Shown in pieces: positions 1 to 11,693 of a DNA stretch of 64,000 nt. The stretch is taken from NCBI GenBank assembly GCA_004794655.1, contig SMMW01000046.1, forward strand, positions 3,880,001 through 3,944,000, written 5' to 3'. The notes under the pieces were generated by a model, which was given only the letters and a program-made list of their open reading frames with translations, did no database searches and had not been told where the DNA came from. The stretch's first letter is position 1; each line of letters begins with the position of its first letter. The position numbers and the translations under genes are program-made. The DNA comes from Marisa cornuarietis. Its lineage: Eukaryota > Mollusca > Gastropoda > Architaenioglossa > Ampullariidae.

Positions 1-173
1 AAATGACATTTTTCTTCCTGTAGTGGAGCTCAAAATAAATCTATTTACATATACAAAAATTAAATAAAATCAATTTGCATCTATAATTTTATTATCTCAG
101 TACTTCTTGTTCTGTGTTTAAGATAAAAGGAGATTGTAATTTTTGTCTTTGTTTTGTTTTTGTTTTATTTTAG

Positions 174-1884
174 CTCATTTTCATCACATGATTGAGAAAG
201 TGATACACAAGCAGGCAGAAGTATTTGATGCATTCAGACAGTCTAGTAAGTAATTTACCATATTCTCAAAAATGTAAATATGATAACTGTGTTACTAGAG
301 ATGTGTGTTTGATGTCTTTACAGAATTTATTTATAATTATAATTTAATTAATTTATATAATTTATAGAGTTAATGTGATGGTAATTTACCCCTTTAATAT
401 CAGCAACTTTTCTTAGTAGCATAATATATCTTTTTCGCATACATCTCTTGTAATAACAATAATGATAATATTTTTTGGGGGGGGGTTTGCAGTGTTTCAG
501 TTATTTTACACAACAGTGTTTGGAGCCTACTCAGCATTCCTTTTCCTTCGAACAGGTAAAGGTCTAATTTGGTGTCAACCACAGCAACTTGCTTTTGTCC
601 AGACTGTCAAATCTTGCATAAATTATTAAATATAAATAATAAAATCTGCTTTAAACATAATTTTGGTTAGTGCTTTAGCTATTGTCACAGCACATATGTG
701 TGCCTGCACATAATCATGCATGCATCCAGACATCTGCATGTTCTTACGTGCAAATGAAGATAAACTACATCTCCTTTTGCAGGCCCTGTCCATTTTTAAT
801 ATATGCACCCACAAACAAAAATATTACCTAAAACAAACTGCTATGCTATACTTCACATTTGTTTTCCAGACTATCCACAAAAAATTTCTCTCTGCCACAA
901 AAAAGCCTGCACACAGCAATGATAGACTCGAAGAAATTAATACATCAGCAATTATTCCTCACTAACAAGTCAACTACTGTTAAGCGCAACTAGATTTGCT
1001 TTTCTCCTTCGAGTTCGCAGCCTGACCTTTTTGGTAGAAGAAAACTTGATACTCTTAGGATGAAGTCACATTGTCACTCAAGAACTGTTGTCCTCTGAAC
1101 ACATATAAATCCAGAAATCGTCACCTCTAGGGGCTTATGTTGCTTAAGTTAAATGTTGAAGTTGCCACCCAACTTTGCTGGATTGACATCCTCAAAGTAA
1201 TACATGTCCTGACTCTCGCTGGTTGTCCCTTCCATGGAAGACAATGAAGTCTGTTGCTCAAGCTCACCTACATCGCCTCCTCATTTCTAACTACAAAACT
1301 ATACCTTACTAGGAAGGTACATTTTCTCACTCCCTACACATAACTCATAGATGACTGTTACATTTTATGGAGAAAGAAAAACTGGCCAGGTGTTCAGATT
1401 GTATAGCTCAGTTGCCCCTTTTAAAACTTTCCACCTATTCTTTTAAAAATTTGACACTTGTGTTTTCACACTTACTCATCTTGTACGTGCAGCCTAATCT
1501 GTCCACAGTCCTAATGTGCTGGCAACTTTTGCACCAGAAACAGTTGCACTATATCACCTGACTGTGACAGCAATTCACTTAATTGTAACACCAGGATATG
1601 CTTATGACAGGCAAGGGAGAAATATTTTTGATAGTTAGATTTAGTATTCAGTTTTATAGAACTTTGTTTTTTTATGATGTGCAGGTCACCTGATGGCACC
1701 AGTGATGGCACATGCATTTTGTAACCACATGGGATTTCCAGCTTTCAATGAAGTGCTGGCATACCCGCAGCCTACCCGCTCAAAACTTATTGCTATTTTC
1801 ACATTAGGACTTATCATTTGGAGCATCCTACTATTTCCTATGACATCTCCCTGGTTGTATTCAAATTATGTCTACCAGGCTTAA
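174..1884 (+). CDS. RCE1: CAAX prenyl protease 2 (RCE1), last three exons
   Basis: Rce1 is the ER-membrane protease that removes the last three residues of prenylated CAAX proteins such as Ras. Three exons are visible: 174-245, 493-555 and 1685-1884. All have AG/GT borders and join in phase, giving about 111 C-terminal residues; the 5' exons lie before the window. The first exon starts with (A)HFHH and the last carries HAFCNHMGF; these hold the two conserved His and the Asn of the Rce1/ABI active site, while the catalytic Glu would be in a missing exon. The segment FYTTVFGAYSAFLFLRTGHL aligns with human RCE1 (YTAVFGAFTAFLLIRTGHL, from memory). A hydrophobic helix follows (about 1780-1850). 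The stop is TAA at 1882-1884. I am confident of the family; only the N-terminal part cannot be checked. Confidence 0.95.
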
Positions 1885-4800
1885 TGTTTGATGAAGTGTG
1901 CTTCAAATTGAGAAAGTGTTTCTTATGTAAACATGAGAATTTGTTTCTTCTCATACTCAAAGCGCCTAACTGCCAGACTTCTGTTGTGGATATTTATTTT
2001 CTTAAAGGATTTGAGTGTGGCTGAAGGGGTGGGGGTGGGGGGTATGCTTGAGTTTGTGTATGCACATTATTGGTTTAGATGATTGCTTGCAAAGAATGAT
2101 GGAATTGGGAAAAAGAAGCTTTTGCCTCAATGTAGAAACTAAACATTTTTTGTATAGTTACTAAAACTGTATATAACTGTCATAAATTGACTTGCTGGAT
2201 GTGGAAAAGAAGAAGTCCTTGCAAAGTCACCAGTTTGTTTTTTTAATGTTTTTCTCGTACATGCCAGACTGCATGAAAGGAAGCCTTAAGCAGCTGGGTG
2301 GTATATTCACTATCCCACAATTTATCCAGATGAAAGCTAATCTTTAAGATTCTGAATTACTGACAGAAACAAAGGAGATTTAGTCATCAAATTTAGGTGT
2401 AATGGCAATTTTAAAAATGTGTAATGTAGTCATCATCAAGTCACAAGGAGTTTAGCACTTACCATGATAGTCACATAGTTTCACATACCAGGCTTCCTAG
2501 AGTTTTTAAATGTCTGGAAGAGTCCATGAAAAATGGGGAACATTATCCAAGACTGGAGGGGTCTAGTTTGTATATAAGGTGTGGTGAAAGTTCTGGTATA
2601 TGGAGAAGGCTGGCATAACCTCATACTAATATGGTTAGTTTTTCTTACCTGAAAGTGAAAAGAGAAAATCCACCACTCAGACAAAACTTTTGATTGACTT
2701 AAAGAGGCTAGAAGCTAGTACCCATTGAGGCAGCCTTGCGTAATGCTCCTTGTTGAAATCTAGTGCATATGCAACATATCCACGTCTGACCTGTACATCA
2801 TTTTGTTTTGAAGCTTTTGATTTTGACTGAATTGTGCATCAGAAATCTTATTTTTGCGTGCGTTGCCTGTAGATGTCTGTTAGTCTGGGATACATGAAAG
2901 GGAGTTTGATAAAACTCTGCAATTTTTTTCTGTCTCTCAGGTGAAAACCTTGATATACAGGCCAAGGTTAGGTAGTATAAGCTTTTGTGTTTTGTTTACC
3001 CTTCCTAAAATGTCCTTAAAATTCCTGTGTTGGAAATTTATGAGTACTTTCATCAATAGAAGGATGATGCAGCTACAGCATGTCGTTTGTTTTGCTTTGT
3101 TTTAGGGTTATTTTCAGGCATTGTACCTGGGATTGTATTATAATGATGATTGTCGAACATCTGAGTTATTCTTTTTCACCTTTTTTTCTTCCTTGAATTC
3201 CATTGGTCTGCAGCTGTTTTGTTATCCAAGATTATAAACCCCCATACTTCCCACAATTTTTGCGTTATTTGTTAGGCCTGAAACCCATGTTTGTCCTTGC
3301 TAATGAACACTTTGTTTTGGTGGCCTTCAACTTGCTTATGCCACCTGTTTAAAATTAACGAACCTGTATGAAAAAAGCTAACTTCATTAAAACGTTTCCC
3401 TTCATATAATTGCATGAGAAGTAGCTATGGAGGAGGTTGCCTTGCCCTGATGAGGAATGGTGATATTTTGTAGTGTGTTTTCTTGTCAAGTCACACAGAA
3501 ATTTACAGAACAGCATTGTTGCCTGCTGAAACTAAGTTGAGGGGTGTGATGGCAGAAGTTATTTTTCCTTTCATTACTGGTGCTTTAAAATGCTCAGGAT
3601 TGCAAACTTTGTAATTCAAGTTTAAATATTATCTTCTTTGTACGTGAGTACTGTATGACTATATTCGATATTCCAAATTATTTTGATTTCTGTTATAAAT
3701 GTTCTTTTTATTGCCTATTTTAAGGGTGATGCTTAAGGCATGATTGTTGCAAATGAAGTACTGGGACCATGACTTTTTTCACCACTTTAAAAAAAATCCA
3801 CTTTAGTAAACCTAAGGAACTTTAGTAAAATGCTTGGGTTAAAAAACAAAACATTTCATCCCCAAAATATAACTTCCATTGTTTTGAATAGAAACTGAAA
3901 TAGAAATTAGTAATTTAGAAAACACATGCCTTTTTAATGTTTAATCTTGGATTGTTTGTGTTGTACAAAACTTGTTTTGGAGCATGAAAAAATGTATTTC
4001 ATTAATTTATAGTTATCAGTGACTGTGTACTGTGCTGAAACTTGTTGGGTGACAATTATATTTTTTGATGTGATAAGAACATTTTAGTCATATTGAACTT
4101 AAGAACAAAGCAAAACTATGTTCATACACTCTTGGCACAGATATTTGGAAATGTACAGAGTTCAGAAAAAAGTTCTTCACAGAGGAGCCTTAATTATTCA
4201 GTTTAACAATTACTTCTTCGTGCAGTAAATTTTTAACCAGCTGTATTTTGTGAACAGATCAGTCACAAACATTTGACTTGACTAATTTGATTGTCGTCTT
4301 ATGCTGTTGAATGTTAAGTGTGGAGCATTTTCATTACCCTAGAAATTAGGAAAAGCTTTGGTCAGTATGGCTGCCTTCTCTCCACCTACACTTACAGCTG
4401 GTCATAATATTAACTACCTTCAATTACACAGTTCAACCCAGAAAGATGTGCAAAAATCTTGTTTTTATATTATTAACACAAGCAGCAACATTTTTTTGGC
4501 GTTCATTTATTTACTTCAACATTTGTCAGCTATTCATTTGTTTGAGAAGTTTTAGCTCTGACATATGTTGTATGCCTCACACTTTCAAAGAGAGGTTGGT
4601 TTGGGGCAGGACTGTGCGTCATGTTTTCTGTATGACAACTATTCCTGAAAATCGCATAATATGTAGTTTAAAAATGAGTTAGCTAACCTGGCAGTCAAAA
4701 TGATATTTTTCTTATAAATCATTTAGGAAAATTCTTCTGGCAGCCAATTTTCTTTTGTACAGTATTAGGCAGATGTCATGCCTGGCAAAGTCTGTTCATG

Positions 4801-5510
4801 TCCAGATTTCCTAAATGCCAACAAAAAAAAAACAAAAAGCAAAACAAAACAAATTTGAGACAGCTGTCCAGAGCCGAGAAATTGCAATATTATCATTTCT
4901 GATGTGAATATGCCAAACTTCTAAAGGATTCTCTTCTGCACTTAAACTTGTTTCCTGCTCGTGTTCACCATTACAACTGTACCTAATGTGTTTAAAGTGT
5001 CAGTAGTAAAAGTTATATTTACACTAAGTTCTTATTCTCTGCATGTTTTGATTTAGCTGTTTGTGTATCTTAAATCAGTGTGGACTTCGAACATGGTATC
5101 ATATGTTATTTTATATATACTTTATAGACATACTTGTAGTCTGCTCTGAAATTGTGAAACTCTTACATTATTTATCTGTATATTTCATGAATTTAACTGC
5201 TAAGTATTTAACAGTTTTCAAAAAGTGGTGATACAGTAGATTTTGTTAGAGAATGTGGGCAGTTTACACTTTAAAATTTGATGCACTGACACGTCTGGGA
5301 AATCAAGGGATCTGGTTCTTCTGGTAGTCTTCTATATTTCAAATAATAGGGTAAAATAAAACAATAAACTACTAGACTTACTGTATTCACCATTTTAAAG
5401 CCCAGTTTCTTTTTTCAAGACTGGAAAACTGTTTAGTCTTCAGAATCACTCTTTTCACCTTTATACATATTCTACCAAGTTAAATGACACTTGATACCAA
5501 AATAAAAATT
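1885..5510 (+). other. Probable long RCE1 3' UTR and intergenic sequence
   Basis: AT-rich sequence after the RCE1 stop. No ORF here resembles a protein and I see no mobile element. Canonical AATAAA signals on the + strand occur at 5355-5360, 5363-5368 and 5501-5506, so a 3' UTR of up to 3.6 kb is possible. Earlier cleavage cannot be excluded without RNA data. Confidence 0.4.
5501..5506 (+). terminator. Candidate poly(A) signal for RCE1
   Basis: This is an AATAAA hexamer, the last of three within 150 bp (the others are at 5355-5360 and 5363-5368). It precedes the convergent end of KPTN, whose own candidate signal lies about 590 bp further on. Assignment is by position only. Confidence 0.35.
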
Positions 5511-6090
5511 TACATTATATGAGATTTATGAGTCTTTTTCTTCTAGATGTTCCACTTATTCTGATACTCATGAGCATTTTTTTTTTAAAACCTCACTCCA
5601 TACTTTTGATACAGACATGGGTGAGATCACATAGCCAATAGTTGTTTTCGACTCCCTTGACTATCTTTTCCAACACAATGAGTTCAAAGGTAACTTTCAA
5701 ATCTGAAATTTGCCAGAATTAGTGACGGATCACACAATCTCTTGCTGACTTTTTTACTCCGCAACTCTCAATGTATTGAGTTAAAAAGCTTGATGAAGAG
5801 CACTTCTTTGCCAGGTGTCCATTTTCTTCTACCAAACTCACAAAATGCTATAATTGAACCCAAAATTCAATTGGCCAGATTTGCTGTTCTGCAACAGGGA
5901 CACATTATAAGTGTTGATTAGCATTATTTGTGGAGGGAGGAAAGTGGTTTTAAGAACATCTTATGCCCAGGATGTCCAAAACTTTGACCATATATTTTTA
6001 ATGGGTCTGAGACAACATACAAAACAATTGTTAAAGGCTGAAGCATGACACCTGAAGTAAGTAAAACATTTTCTCTCATTTACAAATGAT

Positions 6091-6096
6091 TTTATT
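6091..6096 (-). terminator. Candidate poly(A) signal for KPTN
   Basis: TTTATT on the + strand reads AATAAA on the KPTN strand, about 440 bp after the KPTN stop codon. It is the best-placed canonical hexamer I found for this transcript. Confidence 0.4.
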
Positions 6097-6537
6097 TCAC
6101 CTGGATGAACAATTAAGTTTAATTTGATATCAATCTATTACATTAATTTATCACAATGCTGTCCATGAGTATCATGCTTATTAGGTCCTAGAAAATGCCA
6201 GAGGACCAAAACAAAATGGCAAGAGCTGGAGTTATCACGGAGTGCTTACAACCAATCAGGGCTCAGCGACTGGAGGAGGAGATAAGGATTACGGTCAGCT
6301 TTTTGAGACAATGTGATGGTCTCCCTAAGTTTCAAAAGATAAGGGAGAAAATGACCAACACTTCATCCAAATAAAAAAACTTTCTTCTCTTTCACCTTTT
6401 GTCATAAATAATAAGGTATTAATAATGACACGAAATGTCCAGCCTTGTGTATGTCAGTATATGCAAAGTCTTCCGACCAGAACTTTCTTTTGCACAATAG
6501 GAATGCCCTTTAGTAGGGTTAAGATGAACATGCAGGA

Positions 6538-9500
6538 TTACGTTTGTGGCACATCAGCAGCGTCTGGTTTGGAAAGACAGACCTGCTGCAGACGGCTGAT
6601 CAAGAGTGCTGACACTTCATTCAGATCAGGCTGTAACAGACAATACATCAGTCATGGTAACTGAATGGAGACAGTCCTTTTGCTTTTAACTTTAGTAGAC
6701 TGAATATGACGCAGATCTTATGCTACTAAATGGAGCTTCTTCTAACTAAAAAATTTGTTATTTCAAGATCTTTATCCTTTTCGCCATACTATAGCAGAGG
6801 TGAGAATAAGAATTTCATGAACAGAACAATCCCCTTTCAAAGTGCTTGCTTATTAATTCTTAATTCTTTTTTCCTCTTACATTCTTCAGCTAAAATATTA
6901 CTTGACATTGTTAGGTGCAAAAAGCTAATGCGAACAAATATGCTGTGTCAAATCTGCTACCATAGTATTCACCTGCATAATGTGAACACCATGCATTGTT
7001 AAGACAATCAAGTTCTCAAGACCATCTCCCATCATATCTGCACAGTCTAGCTTCATGACAGGGCATGGAAAGCTGCGCTGCCATAGCAGCTTGTAATGAG
7101 GCTCTTGGACTGTCCTCACTTGCATCTGGTGACCAGTGTTCACTGCAGCTTTTTTATTCAAGTCTAGGTTGAAGTCACTTTCAAGAGGAAGAAGGAAAGA
7201 ATAATAAAAACAATGAACATGAAAGATTTTCCCTGAAAACATTCTTAAAATCAATTTAGTAACTTAAAACAAGACATGTTTTATATTGAAGGTGTTTGGT
7301 GAGAAAGGAACTGCATGCTGTAAAATCTAGCAGAGGGTAGTATGTGCACGCACACTCAGGCAAGAGCACTCTGAACCAAATCAACTAACTTTAACAGGGA
7401 CAAGTCCTCTTCAGACTTGACTTTTCGCTGTGGTAGAGTCTTCTCAGTTGTACTTCCTTCATCAGACTTATGTCGATGTTTACCTGAGTCATCAGCCTGG
7501 TCACCCATGCTGTACGGTCTTGTGTTTCTTAAGTCAGTAACAACATCCACACCCCAACTGGACATTTCATCAGATTCAACAGGCACCGATTTTTCCGTAG
7601 TGGGGAAGTACTTGTACACCAATACCTCCTAAAATGGCAATAAATTATTCATGTTGCATGATGGCAATAAACTGGAAAAGCGTGTTGCAAAGTTTAACCT
7701 ATAAAAGCATACTCTAGCAGATGGATTAAACAGCAATGCTGCATTAAATCAGAATTAAAGTAGACAAGATGCACCCCTTGCAGCCATACCAAAAACTAAC
7801 ATGAAATAAAAGCAAACCAGATAGAAAAGAAAATAGCAAGACAAGACGTTACAAGTTTATAGCATACAGATGACGTATCAAAACTAGAGTTTTAAATGGA
7901 AATTAATCATGTATACCTGTCCATAAGTCCCTACAAGAATTTCATTCTGCCCATCAAAGTCAATATCAGCTGCAAGACTACAGAGTGCTACATCATATCG
8001 GTCGCTGTCCGGTAGCCATAAGACTTCTGACAATCCATGTCCAATGACATCTCTGTAGAGTTGTAAGAGCACAAAAATGAATATAAATACTTTTTCCATT
8101 ACTTTGATGAATTTACAAAAAAAGCAAGCTATAAGATTCTCTTAACATGGTAATGTCAGCATCCTTGACTGCAAGAACTGGTAGGGGACCCCAGAGAAGG
8201 GCGAAGAAACCGTTTACAGCTGCAAAACCTATATCCTCAATAAAGACCAAGACAAATAACAATAAATGAAGTTTTTAATAGCGCATATTCACACTCATAG
8301 AAAGCATACTCTTAGCGCTTAAAATGGGGAAGAGACATGGACTAAATGGATAGAACACAAGGAATGGAAGAATAAACGACGGTACTGACAAACACTAACT
8401 GCCAACAGTGTACAATAGCCTAATTCCTTCTCAGCCTACAGTTGCTGATGAAAGCATGCAGATGTATGCCGAAAGCTTTAAGTAAGTGTTTATTTACTTT
8501 CTCTTCAGTGCGAATGTTTAGTTTTCCTCCCAACTGCATACGAAAAACCTAACACACAACAAAGAAACTTATAAAGCTTCAAGCAAAGCTGAAAACTGTA
8601 CAATGTATAGTACCTGTATACAACTGCCTGTCCTAAAGCACTAGTCATCAGAAGGTTGATTTCCAATGATTCTACTGAATCAGCCGCAGGACTGTTCTTG
8701 GAAGTGTTACCTGATGTAATGAAAAAACAAGGAAGAAACCCAGTTTAAGACTCTCCTCAGCCATTTTATAGTAATAAGGACCTATGGAAGTCTAATCTCT
8801 ATGAGTTAACATTTGAATCATTAAACATGTTAATATGTAAGGGTTTATGCATTCTACATTTTTCATAAGTTCCAATGATAAAAAGGATTTCTTAATCTGC
8901 TTTTTTGTTTTACTCATCCTCCACTATCTTTAAAGCAAACCCCACCCCCACCCCCATAAAAAAACCAACAATGAAGATAACGTTTAAGCATTATCATTAT
9001 TTATTAGGAAAAAAAGACAATTGTAAGTGTACTTCAAGCAACAATTATGGAGCGATTTATTTGACATACATGTTTTGAAGGCTTCAAGAAATGAAGGGCA
9101 GGGCACAGACTTCAAATGAGAGAAAAAACTGAGACTTGTGACTGGACTGTCCATTTCAGCAATCCACACTTTAATTATTTCTGAAAAGATATGCACGTAC
9201 AGACATGAGTACAGACACTGCTCCAACGTGATGTAGAAAGGCAGGGTTTAAAAAGTTATATTTTTCACCATTCTTTTTTTTTTTTTGCTATATACTGTTG
9301 ATTTCACTTCAAATATTTCTACTTCAGATGTTGCCAACTGATCACTTTAATAAAAGAATACCTTTTTTATCTGTGTCAACTAAAGTAACCCTGACTTCTC
9401 CATCTTGTAGTCCAATGGCGGTTAATCTGTGACTGCAGTCAGTGGTCTTTATGACCAGCTGAGCTATACTGGTTGGGAAAACAAACAAAAAAAGTAAGCC

Positions 9501-11328
9501 AGATTTCACCTGCAATATCTGCAATGATTTGACAAAGCATCCAGTACAGCCACTAGTCTTGATGTAAGATTTTTTAAATCAATTACAATTATATTTGTTG
9601 TAGTTTTTAAATAGGGAAATAAATGTGCCTGCAGACATATTTCAAAAACTTACCTGCTATTTAAATTAACAAACTCAGGAAAGTAGCAATCACATGGTTC
9701 CTCTCTGAATCCATGCTCAGCAGGAATCTGATAAAGAATGTGATAAACTATATCATGCCAAGAACAGTTAATCGTACACCTGTTGAAGATTAATAAAAAA
9801 AACTGTTGTGAAAGAAGTAACACTGAGTTTTTGAAGTTTTTTTTTTGTTTTTGGTTAACTATCATAAATCAACATACACAATTTTGAATATGAAATTGAG
9901 ATTTCAGCTGTGAGCTAATGCAGCTGTAATCCTAAATGACGTTCCATATAGACTCTATACCTATCTGAAACATCAGTGGTGTACACAGAAAAAAACAATC
10001 TTTAATGTCACCTCTTGATACATATGGACTTTGCAGTCTGAGCCAGAGAGTAAAAAGACAGCCTCAGGTTCAGTATTTTGCTGTATCTTCAACCTGTGAT
10101 CAAAGCTTTTCATTACAATCCTGACCAGAGTAAAAGAAATCATTCAAGGCAACTATTAGCCTGGGAAACCATTCTACTATATGAGCAGAGAGCCAGACAG
10201 TTTTTTTCTCCATATAACATGTTCTTTTCAGTTAATCTTTAACTGGTATCTCAGCTGCCAATGACAGCATTTTAAAGAGGAGGTTTCTGGCTTAAAAATC
10301 TGTTTCCATTACATACGCAGTATGTGTCAACAAGAATGGTCTGAACTCCAGATTAATGTGTTGGCATCCATCTGCAAACAAAAACACACATAAAACCACC
10401 CAAAAACACATGAATGTGAAACATCTGTACTTATGTCACACCAATACTGAAGGACAAAACTCCAGTGGATAGCAATTACTATCAACATCAAAAGCTCAGA
10501 TTTGCACAATTATATATATTTTTAAATTCTGGATGTACAAAAACTCAGGATAGAAAGACTTTACCTGTCATAACTTCTAATTTGCTTTCTCCTGTAATGC
10601 TCTCCTCCACATTTTCTTCACCTAAAGGTGCTCCAGAGTAGATAAGCATCTGACTGATTGGTCGATTTTCTTGGTCTTCTGGCTGTATGTACAGAAATTG
10701 CTAAAGAATTCTTAATTAGTCTCGTGTGCACAAAACTCAGCTTTTAATGTATGGATTAATGCTCATTAATGAATGTCCTGATGTTTACTTAAGATCTGAT
10801 GCACTGGAGATAACCATAAAAAAATTCAAGATTTATTTCAAATGTTTTGTGAGTACTATTTACAGATACCTTGATAAATGTGATGCCAACAACAAGACCT
10901 CTGTTTGGAGGAAGTCTTGTCATTGCATCCATGGACACAATCTCAGCATCTCCTGAAATAGCAGAATAAAAATCAATTCCTACTTCTTACCTAAAACTTT
11001 AGCCCCTAAAATTTCAACATCGAGGACAAACTTTAAAATGTAACGACCTTTAAAGTTAAACCATCTTTATTTACAGCTACTTTCTATGTAAAAGTAACCT
11101 TATTTTCAGACCTGGAATGTATGTGAACAAGATATCTTTAGTCAGTGGAGTGAGTTTGTCACCAGTTTTCTGATACTCTATCGATACGAAGTTTCTGTGA
11201 ATGGAAGACACGAGTAATTTGTTTGTATTATTTTCAGTTTTTATTTTTGACATCCCATAGACATTTGTCTGTGACGATAGCGGACAGAAATGGGCGTCAT
11301 TCCACTTAAAAATCTTTGTAGGGTCCAT
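6538..11328 (-). CDS. KPTN: Kaptin (KPTN), complete 13-exon gene
   Basis: Kaptin is an actin-associated beta-propeller protein and a KICSTOR subunit that tethers GATOR1 for amino-acid control of mTORC1. Exons in transcript order: 11112-11328, 10870-10952, 10565-10682, 10317-10371, 10012-10120, 9654-9727, 9362-9468, 9070-9180, 8614-8710, 7917-8052, 7484-7628, 6973-7163, 6538-6630. All have GT-AG borders and stay in phase (1536 nt, 511 aa; human 436). Landmarks shared with human kaptin are SSQTNVYG (exon 1), DAEIVSMD and [12 protein letters not shown] (exon 2), GLQDGEVRV (exon 7), [20 protein letters not shown] (exon 10) and LLWQRSF with GVHIMQ (exon 12). The acidic D-x-D-x-DG loops resemble FG-GAP repeats. 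The ATG at 11328 is the only suitable one. The exon 11/12 junction is uncertain: an equally in-phase alternative uses 7390-7628 and 6973-7177 and gives 547 aa. Confidence 0.93.
8262..8405 (-). repeat. Interspersed repeat copy 1 (ATT-tailed family) in a KPTN intron
   Basis: The sequence around AGCGCATATTCACACTCATA in the intron between KPTN exons 9 and 10 recurs in the piggyBac element near 56975-57070, in the same orientation. The second copy starts with an (AATAAT) run. The mobile sequence is therefore best read on the minus strand with an ATT-rich 3' tail, as in SINEs or LINE 3' ends that use a microsatellite tail. The family name is not known to me. Confidence 0.6.
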
Positions 11329-11693
11329 TGTACGTTGTGTGCACGAATAATCGCAGAGAAAGCGAAATCAAATCCTGTCGCACAGACTTCTGCAAGTTCC
11401 GTGGAGTCACTTCTGTCACTTACTATGCAAGGGAGACTACTCTTACACTGCAAGCAGCAGTTATGTCTTAAGAAAAATAAAGTTATTTAAGATACTAAAA
11501 TGTGTCCTTTTAAAAAATTTCATAAGAGTTTTAGACGTCTATTACTATTATACGTTAATAAATTCTAAAACTTTAACATTTTATCTTGATGCTTGACGTT
11601 ACTGGGTAAAACCCGGAAGTGCTACTTCACGTGTCCTTGTTTGGATTGAGAGGAATCTGGTCCACTTGTGTTAGACTTCTTCGACATTCTGTT
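11329..11693. promoter_or_regulatory. Shared divergent promoter region of KPTN and PNO1
   Basis: Only 365 bp separate the two start codons, so both 5' UTRs and both core promoters must fit here unless upstream non-coding exons exist. The AT-rich middle (about 11460-11590) has no clear TATA box at a useful distance from either gene. The PNO1 side contains ACCCGGAAGTG at 11611, which resembles an ETS/GABP site; these are common in bidirectional housekeeping promoters. The function is inferred from layout. Confidence 0.65.
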
